A DNA stretch of 6,004 bases, taken from the NCBI GenBank assembly GCA_947500965.1, contig CANMWW010000160.1, positions 1-6,004 on the forward strand. The letters are read 5' to 3'. The translations under genes were made by a program, and so were the position numbers. Origin of the DNA: Alphaproteobacteria bacterium. Lineage in GTDB: Bacteria > Pseudomonadota > Alphaproteobacteria > CACIAM-22H2. A model generated the notes under the pieces. It was not told the DNA's origin, ran no database searches, and saw only the letters and a program-made list of their open reading frames with translations. Below are positions 1 through 5,522 of this stretch, in pieces (positions within the stretch are counted from its first letter, which is position 1; the number at the start of each line of letters is the position of its first letter).

Positions 1-168
1 GATGTCGAGGACGACGAGGTCGAAGTCGCCCGCCTCGAGCGCGCGCCCGGCCTCGGCCGCGTCGGCGACGGCCGTCGCGCGCATGCCGTTCTCCACCAGG
101 AAGCGCGAGACGAGCCTGCGAATCTCGCGGTCGTCGTCGACGATGAGGACGCTGGGGGCGCGTGTCAT
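1..168 (-). CDS. Response regulator, receiver domain N-terminus (partial, runs off left edge)
   Basis: Reading the minus strand from the ATG at 168 gives 56 open residues to the window edge, beginning MTRAPSVLIVDDDREIRR. The sequence shows the receiver-domain signature: a hydrophobic beta strand (VLIV) followed by the acidic cluster D11-D13, then an alpha helix, and a second strand LVVLD whose D55 falls at the expected phosphoacceptor position. By family knowledge this is a two-component response regulator phosphorylated on Asp by a sensor kinase; the helix-1 style (DREIRRLVSRFLVENG) is typical of OmpR/PhoB-type regulators. The DNA-binding domain lies outside the window, so the subfamily is inferred. 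It is divergent from the Spy/CpxP-like gene at 311, with a palindromic candidate operator between them, so it may control that gene and itself. The ribosome site is weak. A TAGACT box (181-176 on the minus strand) sits so close to the ATG that the message could be nearly leaderless. Confidence 0.88.
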   Translation of the reverse strand, partial: MTRAPSVLIVDDDREIRRLVSRFLVENGMRATAVADAAEAGRALEAGDFDLVVLDI

Positions 169-213
169 GGGGCGCAGTCTAGTCGGCGCGGAACCGCGCT
201 CCACCGGGCGAGT

Positions 214-230
214 TGTAACGATCGGTTACA
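214..230. promoter_or_regulatory. Perfect inverted repeat TGTAAC-N5-GTTACA, candidate response-regulator operator
   Basis: The sequence TGTAACGATCGGTTACA has two perfectly complementary 6-bp arms around a 5-bp spacer. It lies 45 bp upstream of the response-regulator ATG (168) and 80 bp upstream of the Spy-like ATG (311). It is AT-richer than its surroundings, which makes a chance palindrome less likely. The GTTACA half resembles half-sites reported for some OmpR-family regulators such as RstA (GTTACA), but the subfamily here is unknown. Function as a shared operator for the divergent pair is inferred. Confidence 0.55.
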
Positions 231-310
231 CTGCGAAACCCCGCCGACATGCACCGCGGCGCGCCGCACGCTAAACCTGTCGCGTCGCAACCACCGCATG
301 GAGCGCCACC

Positions 311-829
311 ATGAAGACCGGATTGCTCGCCCTCGCCTTCGCCGCCACGCTGCCCCTCGGCGCCCTCGCCCAGGACGCGGCGCCGCAGACGCGCCAGCAC
401 GACCGCCACGCCGCGATGCACGAGCGCATGTGCGCCGACCTCGACGCGCATCTTGCCGCGCGCCTCGCATGGATCGAGGCGAAGGTGAAGCCTTCCGAGG
501 CGCAGCGCGCCGCCTGGGACGGATTCGCGCGCGAGAGCCGCCAGGCCGCCGCGCCGATGCGCGAGCTCTGCGCCGCCGCGGCGCCGGCCATGCCGCGCGA
601 CGACGTCGCCGCGCGCCTCGCGGAGCGCGAGCGGCGCATGTCGGCCATGCTCGACACCACCCGCCGCATGCGCGCGGCGGTGGAGAAGATCCTCCCCGCG
701 CTCGACGAGGCGCAGCGCAAGACGTTCGCGGAGAACTACGAGGGCCATCGGGCCCGCCCGATGCATGGCGGGCACGGCATGCACCACCAGCGCGGCCAGC
801 ACCACGGCCAGCACGGCCAGGGCGGCTGA
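311..829 (+). CDS. Secreted LTxxQ-family (Spy/CpxP-like) protein with His-rich tail
   Basis: The 172-residue product starts at an ATG preceded by GGAG at 300-303 with a 6-nt spacer. Residues 1-20 form a Sec signal peptide (MKTG, a hydrophobic core, cleavage motif ALA before Q21), so the mature protein should be periplasmic. The rest is predicted to be helical and charged, with two LTxxQ-like segments: VKPSEAQRAAWDGF at about 59-72 and LPALDEAQRKTF before the tail. Cys41 and Cys87 frame the first, a pattern seen in LTxxQ-motif proteins of high-GC proteobacteria. The family includes Spy and CpxP, which act as periplasmic chaperones or envelope-stress/metal-responsive modulators. The last 27 residues (146-172) contain eight His among Gly and Gln, suggesting metal binding. 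Divergence from a response regulator recalls the cpxP/cpxRA arrangement, so stress- or metal-induced expression is plausible but inferred. The exact role, chaperone or metal buffer, cannot be decided here. Confidence 0.85.
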   Translation: MKTGLLALAFAATLPLGALAQDAAPQTRQHDRHAAMHERMCADLDAHLAARLAWIEAKVKPSEAQRAAWDGFARESRQAAAPMRELCAAAAPAMPRDDVAARLAERERRMSAMLDTTRRMRAAVEKILPALDEAQRKTFAENYEGHRARPMHGGHGMHHQRGQHHGQHGQGG

Positions 830-840
830 CGCCGCGAGGA

Positions 841-876
841 CGCGCGCCCGCGGCCATCGACGGCGGCGGGCGCGCG
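841..876 (+). terminator. Strong GC stem-loop after the Spy-like gene (possible terminator)
   Basis: CGCGCGCCCGC (841-851) is perfectly complementary to GCGGGCGCGCG (866-876), giving an 11-bp stem with a 14-nt loop. The loop can itself form a small GCC/GGC pairing (853-855 with 862-864). It begins 11 bases after the Spy-like stop codon, where a terminator would be expected, and 41 bp before the next start. There is no T-tract after it, so classical intrinsic termination is doubtful. In DNA this GC-rich, such hairpins also arise by chance. Confidence 0.35.
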
Positions 877-917
877 CGCCTACCCTGCCCCCGCCGCGAG
901 GGACCGGAGGGGGCATC

Positions 918-1865
918 ATGGACGAGGCGCGCTGGACGGAAGACGGGATCGGGATCCTCGACGCGCACCAGCACTTCTGGGACCCGGTCGCCAACCCCAT
1001 CCCGTGGCTGCGCGCGCAGCCTCCGATCCCCTTCCGCTACGGCGACTACGCGGCCCTGCGCCGGCCCTATCTTCCCGCCGACTACCTCGCCGACGCGGCC
1101 GGCCTTCCGGTCGTCGGCACCGTTTATGTCGAGACCGAATGGGACCCGCGCGACCCGCTGGGCGAGACGCGCTGGGTCGAGGGCGTCGCCGCGGCGCACG
1201 GGCTGCCCTGCGCCGTCGTCGCGCAGGCCTGGCTCGACCGCGAGGACGCCGCGGAGGTGCTGCGCGCGCAGGCCCGCTCGCCCCTGGTCCGCGCGATCCG
1301 GCACAAGCCGCGATCCGCCGCCAGGCGCGAGGACGCGCGGCGCGGCGCGCCCGGCTCCATGGACGACAGGCGCTGGCGCGACGGCTACGCGCTGCTCGCC
1401 GGCCTTGGCCTGCATTTCGAGCTGCAGGCGCCCTGGTGGCACCTCGACGCGGCGGCGGAGCTCGCGCGCGACTTCCCCGGCACCGCGATCGTCCTCAACC
1501 ATGCCGGCCTGCCGGCCGATCGCGGCGAGGAAGGCCTCGCGCTCTGGCGGCGCGCCATGGAGCGGCTCGCGACGGAGCCGAACGTGGTGGCGAAGATCTC
1601 CGGCATCGGCGTGCCCGGAGTGCCATGGCCGCGCGCCGGCAACGCGCGCATCGTGCGCGACGCGATCGCGATCTTCGGCGCGTCGCGCTGCATGTTCGCG
1701 AGCAACTTCCCGGTGGACGGGCTGGTCGGCCGCTTCGGCGAGATCTTCGCCGGCTTCGAGGCGGCGACGCGCGGCATGGACCCGGCCACGCGGCGCGCGC
1801 TCTTCCGCGACAACGCGCTCAGGGTCTACCGCATCGACCCCGCCGCGCTCCGCGCGCCAGGCTGA
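918..1865 (+). CDS. COG3618 TIM-barrel metal-dependent hydrolase (amidohydrolase 2 family)
   Basis: The start at 918 is chosen because GGAGGGGG (906-913) sits 4 nt upstream and because the protein then begins at the family's usual N-terminus; the open frame extends further upstream, but that part looks non-coding. The 315-residue product has the COG3618 layout: metal-binding H17xH19 in LDAHQHFWDP, GTVYVETEWDP (E72), VRAIRHKP (H129), LHFELQAPWWHL, IVLNHAGLP (H195), KISGIG, and RCMFASNFPVDG with the likely catalytic/metal Asp267, ending in LFRDNALRVYR. By family knowledge these are cytoplasmic TIM-barrel hydrolases related to 2-pyrone-4,6-dicarboxylate lactonase and fuconolactonase, acting on lactones or similar C-O/C-N bonds; this ETEW/PWWHL subgroup has no firm substrate that I know of. 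It precedes the cysteine-hydrolase operon by 218 bp, so it may be co-transcribed or a separate unit. The fold assignment is secure and the substrate is unknown. Confidence 0.9.
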   Translation: MDEARWTEDGIGILDAHQHFWDPVANPIPWLRAQPPIPFRYGDYAALRRPYLPADYLADAAGLPVVGTVYVETEWDPRDPLGETRWVEGVAAAHGLPCAVVAQAWLDREDAAEVLRAQARSPLVRAIRHKPRSAARREDARRGAPGSMDDRRWRDGYALLAGLGLHFELQAPWWHLDAAAELARDFPGTAIVLNHAGLPADRGEEGLALWRRAMERLATEPNVVAKISGIGVPGVPWPRAGNARIVRDAIAIFGASRCMFASNFPVDGLVGRFGEIFAGFEAATRGMDPATRRALFRDNALRVYRIDPAALRAPG

Positions 1866-2083
1866 CGCGCGGTCCGGCGGGGGACGCTGACCTGGTTGTC
1901 GGCCCGTTGGGCAGCGCGGGCGAGCGCTCCGCCGTGGCGATAGCGCAGGCCTTGATCGTGCCGGCGCCGCATGCGGCGGGTCGCCACGCCCGGGACGAGG
2001 GGGGCACCCGCCGCCGCCGCGGCTTGACACGGGCGGGCCGGCGCTGAAACGTCGCATCCAGTCCCAAGCGGAGTCCTAAGCAC
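1866..2083 (+). other. 218-bp intergenic region: palindrome and probable promoter, no gene
   Basis: No convincing reading frame is present. The region contains a 14-bp perfect palindrome, CGCCGCATGCGGCG (1965-1978), and a short GCGCT/AGCGC inverted pair (1924-1928 with 1942-1946). Near its end lies a -35-like TTGACA. The gap is much longer than those between the four downstream genes, which suggests that the downstream genes have their own transcription start. Confidence 0.5.
2024..2052 (+). promoter_or_regulatory. Candidate sigma-70-type promoter for the 2084-5402 operon
   Basis: A perfect -35 consensus TTGACA occupies 2024-2029. The best-placed -10 equivalent, AAACGT at 2047-2052 after a 17-bp spacer, matches TATAAT poorly, so the promoter is probably weak or activator-dependent. 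A start near 2059 would give a short leader carrying GGAG at 2070-2073, 10 nt before the ATG at 2084. Confidence 0.4.
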
Positions 2084-2764
2084 ATGGAATTGTCGAACAA
2101 GACCGCCCGCCAGCTCTTCGAGGAGGTCAAGGCCAACCCCACGCGCCGCCGCTTCGGCTTCGGCCGCAAGCCGGCGCTCATCAACGTCGACCTGCAGAAG
2201 GCCTACACGGCGGTGGGCGAGTTCAAGACCGCCTACGAGACCAACCCCCGGCAGGTCGAGTACGTGAACCGGCTCGCCGAGCTGTTCCGGGCCAAGAACT
2301 GCCCGGTGGTCTGGAGCTACGTCGCCTACATGAAGCACGCCGACGACGCCGGCGTCTGGGGCACGCGCACCGACACGCCGGACTCGCTGCAGAACATCAA
2401 GGTCGGCTCGCGCCGCGCCGAGTTCGACGACCGGCTGCGCATCGACCACGAGCGCGACGTCGTCATCAACAAGCGCTACGCGTCCTGCTTCCACGAGACC
2501 AACCTCGGCTCGATCTTCACCTACCACGGCGTGGACACGGTGATCGTGACCGGCGGCTCGACCTCGGGCTGCGTGCGCGCGACCGTCGTCGACTCGCTGT
2601 CGCGCAGCTTCCGCACGATCGTCCCGGAGGAATGCGTGGCCGACAAGCACGAGAGCCCGCACTTCGCCAACCTCTACGACATGGCGCTCAAGTACGCCGA
2701 CGTGCTGCCGGTCCAGGAAGTCATCGACTTCATGGAAGCCTACGCGCCGCGCAACGACCGCTGA
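2084..2764 (+). CDS. Isochorismatase-superfamily cysteine amidohydrolase (N-carbamoylsarcosine amidase / maleamate amidase-like)
   Basis: The 226-residue cytoplasmic enzyme carries the full Asp-Lys-Cys triad of the cysteine hydrolase superfamily: D36 in ALINVDLQKAYT, K130 in VVINKRYASCFHETNL, and nucleophile C163 in TGGSTSGCVRATVVDS. The stretch after the Cys (FRTIVPEECVADKHESPHFANLYDMALKYADV) is the segment that characterises N-carbamoylsarcosine amidase and NicF-type maleamate amidases rather than nicotinamidase or isochorismatase. By family knowledge it hydrolyses a linear amide or N-carbamoyl bond, releasing ammonia (with CO2 for carbamoyl substrates). The roughly 30-residue N-terminal extension before the first strand also fits the N-carbamoylsarcosine amidase group. 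GGAG at 2070-2073 precedes the start. It heads a tight run with two ring-opening-type hydrolases and a maleate isomerase-like gene, so a half-amidase acting on the product of imide ring opening is a reasonable inference. The exact substrate is not determinable from sequence alone. Confidence 0.9.
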   Translation: MELSNKTARQLFEEVKANPTRRRFGFGRKPALINVDLQKAYTAVGEFKTAYETNPRQVEYVNRLAELFRAKNCPVVWSYVAYMKHADDAGVWGTRTDTPDSLQNIKVGSRRAEFDDRLRIDHERDVVINKRYASCFHETNLGSIFTYHGVDTVIVTGGSTSGCVRATVVDSLSRSFRTIVPEECVADKHESPHFANLYDMALKYADVLPVQEVIDFMEAYAPRNDR

Positions 2765-2774
2765 GGGACCCGCG

Positions 2775-3695
2775 ATGACCTGGCGAGATCCCGGCCTCTA
2801 CGACTACCTGCCCTACGACGAGAAGCGCCCGCGCATCACCTGGCCGAACGGCGCGCGCGTCGCCTTCTGGGTCGCGCCCAACATCGAGTTCTACGAGATC
2901 GACCCGCCGCGCAACCCGTCGCGCGGCCCCTGGGGCAAGCCGCATCCCGACGTCGTCGGCTATTCCTACCGCGACTACGGCAACCGCGCCGGGTTCTGGC
3001 GCATGCTCGAGGCCTTCGACCGCTGCGGCATGCGCGGCTCGGTGTCGCTCAACGTCGCGATGTGCGAGCACCACCCGGAGATCATCGAGGAATGCGCCAG
3101 GCGCGGCTGGGAGCTCTACAGCCACGGCACCTACAACACGCGCTACATGTTCGGCATGACCGAGGCGCAGGAGCGCGAGGTCATCCAGGACTCGATCGAC
3201 ACGATCAGGAAGCACACCGGCCAGAAGCTCGATGGCTGGCTCGCGCCCGCCCTCACCTACACCGAGCGCACGCTCGACCTCGTCGCGGACATGGGCCTCA
3301 GCTATGTCTGCGACCTGTTCCACGACGACCAGCCGAGCCCGGTGAAGACGAAGAGCGGCACGCTCGTCTCGATCCCCTACTCGCTCGAGATGAACGACGT
3401 CATCGCCTACAACGTCAACCTCGTCAGCCCGCGCGCCTATGGCGACATCATCAAGCGCCAGTTCGACCGCCTCTACGAGGAGGGCGAGCACTCGGGCACG
3501 GTGATGTGCATCCCGCTGCACCCCTACCTCGTCGGCTGGCCCTACCGCATGAAGGCCTTCGAGGACGCGCTGCGCCACATCACCGGCCACGACAAGGTCT
3601 GGCTGGCGACGGGACGCGAGATCGCGCAGCACTTCATCGCCAACCACATGGCCGACTTCGCACGGGCCTCGCACAAGGTCGGAGCCGCCCCATGA
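2775..3695 (+). CDS. Polysaccharide deacetylase-family hydrolase, PuuE allantoinase / cyclic-imide hydrolase-like (paralogue 1)
   Basis: The 306-residue protein starts 10 bp after the previous stop, with GAGGGA (2763-2768) as ribosome site. It has no signal peptide, which argues against a cell-wall sugar deacetylase. The layout follows PuuE-type allantoinases: WPNGARVAFWVAPNIEF (23-39, Glu38 near where classical CE4 enzymes have a DD motif), YRDYGNRAGFWRML (65-78), RGWELYSHGTYNTR with H117 (110-123), WLAPALTYTERTLDLVADMG (155-174), IPYSLEMND (200-208), and LHPYLVGWPYR with H249 (248-258). PuuE and a reported Pseudomonas cyclic-imide hydrolase are known members of the polysaccharide deacetylase fold that open cyclic ureides or imides rather than deacetylating sugars. 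A cytoplasmic ring-opening C-N hydrolase is therefore the best call, supported by the half-amidase directly upstream. Sugar deacetylation cannot be excluded. It overlaps its paralogue by 4 bp. Confidence 0.87.
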   Translation: MTWRDPGLYDYLPYDEKRPRITWPNGARVAFWVAPNIEFYEIDPPRNPSRGPWGKPHPDVVGYSYRDYGNRAGFWRMLEAFDRCGMRGSVSLNVAMCEHHPEIIEECARRGWELYSHGTYNTRYMFGMTEAQEREVIQDSIDTIRKHTGQKLDGWLAPALTYTERTLDLVADMGLSYVCDLFHDDQPSPVKTKSGTLVSIPYSLEMNDVIAYNVNLVSPRAYGDIIKRQFDRLYEEGEHSGTVMCIPLHPYLVGWPYRMKAFEDALRHITGHDKVWLATGREIAQHFIANHMADFARASHKVGAAP

Positions 3696-4618
3696 CCGGC
3701 ATGCCCCCGGAATACCTGCAGTACCGCGCCCGCAAGTACGGGATGGACCACGACCGCTACGACTGGTCGATCCTGCCGCGCAGGAAGAAGGTGGAATGGC
3801 CCGGCGGCGCGCGCGTCGCGCTCTGGGTCATGCCCGCGCTCGAGTGGTTCCCGATCGACATGAAGGGCAAGCCCTTCAAGCCGCCCGGCGCGATGCAGAC
3901 CTCCTACCCGGACCTGCGCCACTACACGCTGCGCGACTACGGCAACCGCGTCGGCATCTGGCGCATGATGCGCAGCTTCGACCGCATGGGCATCCGCGTC
4001 ACCGCGGCGATGAACGCCGCGGTCGCGACGCGCTATCCCGCGCTGCTCGAGGCCTGCGTCGCGCGTGGCTGGGAGATCGTCGCCAACGGCCAGGACATGG
4101 ACCACCTCCACTACGAGGGGCTGCCGGTCGAGGACGAGCGCAGGCAGGTCGCCACGACGCTCGAGGTGTTCCGCCGCGTGCCGGGCCTGAAGGTCCGCGG
4201 CTGGCTGTCGCCGGCGAAGTCGCAGTCGAAGGCGACGCTCGACATCGTCGCCGAGGCGGGGATCGAGTATTGCTGCGACTGGGTCAACGACGACATGCCC
4301 TACGCGATGCGCACCGCGCATGGCCCGCTGGTCGCGATGCCGCATCCCATCGACATCGACGACCACACGATCCTGGTCCAGAACCACCACTCGGACGACG
4401 AGTTCCGCGAGCAGCTCTGCGACCAGTTCGACTGCCTCTACGACGAGGCGGCGACGCAGGGCGGGCGCGTGATGGCGATCTCGCTGCATCCGTGGATCAC
4501 GGGCCAGCCCTATCGCATCGGCGCGCTGGAGAAGGCGCTCCAGCACATGGTCTCGCGCAAGGGCGTGTGGAGCGCCACGGGCTCCGAGATCATGGACGCC
4601 TGGAAGGCGCAGCAATAG
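3692..4618 (+). CDS. Polysaccharide deacetylase-family hydrolase, allantoinase-like (paralogue 2, altered SHG motif)
   Basis: The start at 3692 overlaps the previous stop as ATGA, implying translational coupling; GGAG at 3681-3684 lies 7 nt upstream. The 308-residue protein parallels paralogue 1 along its whole length: EWPGGARVALWVMPALEWF (35-53), LRDYGNRVGIWRMM (80-93), RGWEIVANGQDMDHLHY (125-141), WLSPAKSQSKATLDIVAEAG (171-190), VNDDMPYAM, MPHPIDIDDH (216-225), and LHPWITGQPYR with H266 (265-275). The notable difference is N132 where paralogue 1 has H117 (ANG against SHG), although H138 and H140 follow nearby and could substitute. It also has a longer N-terminus of about 13 residues. By family knowledge it should be a cytoplasmic C-N ring hydrolase. 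It may act on a different substrate, or form a hetero-oligomer with paralogue 1 as a less active or non-catalytic partner. The fold call is firm; activity is uncertain. Confidence 0.87.
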   Translation: MTGMPPEYLQYRARKYGMDHDRYDWSILPRRKKVEWPGGARVALWVMPALEWFPIDMKGKPFKPPGAMQTSYPDLRHYTLRDYGNRVGIWRMMRSFDRMGIRVTAAMNAAVATRYPALLEACVARGWEIVANGQDMDHLHYEGLPVEDERRQVATTLEVFRRVPGLKVRGWLSPAKSQSKATLDIVAEAGIEYCCDWVNDDMPYAMRTAHGPLVAMPHPIDIDDHTILVQNHHSDDEFREQLCDQFDCLYDEAATQGGRVMAISLHPWITGQPYRIGALEKALQHMVSRKGVWSATGSEIMDAWKAQQ

Positions 4619-4622
4619 CGCC

Positions 4623-5402
4623 ATGGCGGGCCCGCTCGAATATGGCCGCGCGGGCCTCGTCGGCGTCCTGACGCCGCAGGCCAACGCCACCGTGGAGCCG
4701 GAGCTGGGCGTCCTGCTCGGCCCGGACATCGGGGTGATCAACGGGCGCATGACCTGCGCCGCCCCCGACCTGCGCGCGCGGCTGGTGGCGTATTTCGAGC
4801 GCATCGACGAGGCGATCGCGACCTTCGCCGACGCGCCGATGGACGCCATCGGCGTCGCCTGCACCGGCGCGTCCTACCTCGTCGAGCGCGTGCCGGAACC
4901 GTTCCAGCGGCCATGGGACGGGCCGCGCCCGGTCGTGGCGGCGGTCGACGCGATCGACCACGCGCTGCGCGGCATCGGCGCGCGGCGGCTCGCGATGCTC
5001 AGCCCCTATCCGAAATGGCTGACGGATGCCTGCCTCGCGCACTGGGCCAGGCTCGGCTACGAGATCGTGCTGGTCCGCGAGCCGGCGCCGATCGAGAAGG
5101 GCTACCACCCGATCTACGCGCAGCGCAGCCGCCAGGCGACCGCCGTGCTCGACGACGTCGCCACGCTCGGCGTCGACGCCGTGGTGATCAGCGGCACCGG
5201 CCTGCCGACGCTGGCCGCGATGCCGCGCCTCAATCGCGCCGGCGGCCCGCCGGTGCTGCCGTCGAATCTCTGCCTTGCCTGGGCGCTCGAGGAAATCCTC
5301 GCCGGCCGCGGCGCCGCCCCGCGCCCCGTCACCGCCTGGCTCGGCCCCGACGCGCCCTGGGTGCAGCGGCTGCGGCAGAGATATCCGTCGGCGGAGAACT
5401 GA
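4623..5402 (+). CDS. Maleate cis-trans isomerase / arylmalonate decarboxylase-like (Asp/Glu racemase superfamily)
   Basis: The 259-residue product begins 4 bp after the previous stop with no clear ribosome site, so coupled translation is likely. N-terminal GLVGVLTPQANATVEPEL (11-28) contains the TPxxNxTxEPE pattern typical of maleate isomerases (N21). VACTGASYL carries C80 at the position of the nucleophilic first cysteine, and RLAMLSPYPKWL (122-133) and GYEI follow as in the family. The second catalytic cysteine, normally in a SCTNLRT-like loop, is replaced: here the loop reads ISGTGLPTL with G191. Maleate isomerases and two-base racemases use two cysteines, and arylmalonate decarboxylase uses only the second, so this Cys/Gly layout is unusual. 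A true racemase is therefore unlikely; an isomerase or decarboxylase working from one Cys is possible. As the operon's last gene it may convert a diacid made by the upstream amidase, for example maleate to fumarate (inference). Confidence 0.82.
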   Translation: MAGPLEYGRAGLVGVLTPQANATVEPELGVLLGPDIGVINGRMTCAAPDLRARLVAYFERIDEAIATFADAPMDAIGVACTGASYLVERVPEPFQRPWDGPRPVVAAVDAIDHALRGIGARRLAMLSPYPKWLTDACLAHWARLGYEIVLVREPAPIEKGYHPIYAQRSRQATAVLDDVATLGVDAVVISGTGLPTLAAMPRLNRAGGPPVLPSNLCLAWALEEILAGRGAAPRPVTAWLGPDAPWVQRLRQRYPSAEN

Positions 5403-5428
5403 CCGCGCGGGCACGGCGTTGTCGTACT

Positions 5429-5462
5429 CAGGCAAGTATTTCCGCGCGCTATTGTTTGCCTG
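5429..5462. repeat. Inverted repeat CAGGCAA-N20-TTGCCTG in an AT-richer gap
   Basis: CAGGCAA (5429-5435) is perfectly complementary to TTGCCTG (5456-5462). Inner G-U, U-G and A-U pairs (5436-5438 with 5453-5455) could extend the stem to 10 bp around a 14-nt loop. It lies 26 bp after the maleate-isomerase-like stop and 60 bp before the next ATG. No T-run follows. It may be an operator, a weak terminator or an RNA hairpin; the sequence does not decide. Confidence 0.4.
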
Positions 5463-5476
5463 GATTCGACTTGGAT

Positions 5477-5500
5477 GCGCGCCGCGCTTGGCAGGCGCGC
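5477..5500 (+). repeat. Second GC hairpin, GCGCGCC/GGCGCGC
   Basis: GCGCGCC (5477-5483) pairs with GGCGCGC (5494-5500) around a 10-nt loop. It lies between the operon end and the gene at 5523. Without a T-tract it is only a possible termination or leader structure, and GC-rich sequence makes chance pairing easy. Confidence 0.25.
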
Positions 5501-5522
5501 CCGCTGCGACAATCGTCCTGAG

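Noticed and set aside
765..917. N-terminal extension of the COG3618 hydrolase to an upstream ATG at 765
   Set aside because: The added 51 residues are Ala/Arg/Thr-rich, overlap the Spy-like gene and lack family similarity, while a strong ribosome site directly precedes the ATG at 918.
298..1890. Long plus-strand frame (530 codons) starting at 298
   Set aside because: The translation is Arg/Ala/Pro-rich with no domains and is out of frame with both genuine genes it crosses.
165..2057. Very long minus-strand open frame (630 codons) across the Spy-like and COG3618 genes
   Set aside because: Its translation is low-complexity Arg/Ala/Gly/Pro with no motifs, while the plus strand encodes recognisable proteins. 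Antisense frames stay open in such GC-rich coding DNA.
3062..3691. N-terminal extension of the second deacetylase-like protein within the first gene
   Set aside because: The extra 210 residues are an out-of-frame reading of paralogue 1. The ATGA overlap at 3692 gives a normal family length.
3542..4864. Minus-strand 440-codon open frame opposite the second deacetylase-like gene
   Set aside because: It is repetitive in Val/Asp/Arg/His, typical of the complement of a high-GC gene, and shows no recognisable family features.
4623..5402. Calling the last operon gene a hydantoin racemase
   Set aside because: The TPQANATVEPE start fits the maleate isomerase/arylmalonate decarboxylase branch, and the second Cys needed for two-base racemisation is absent.
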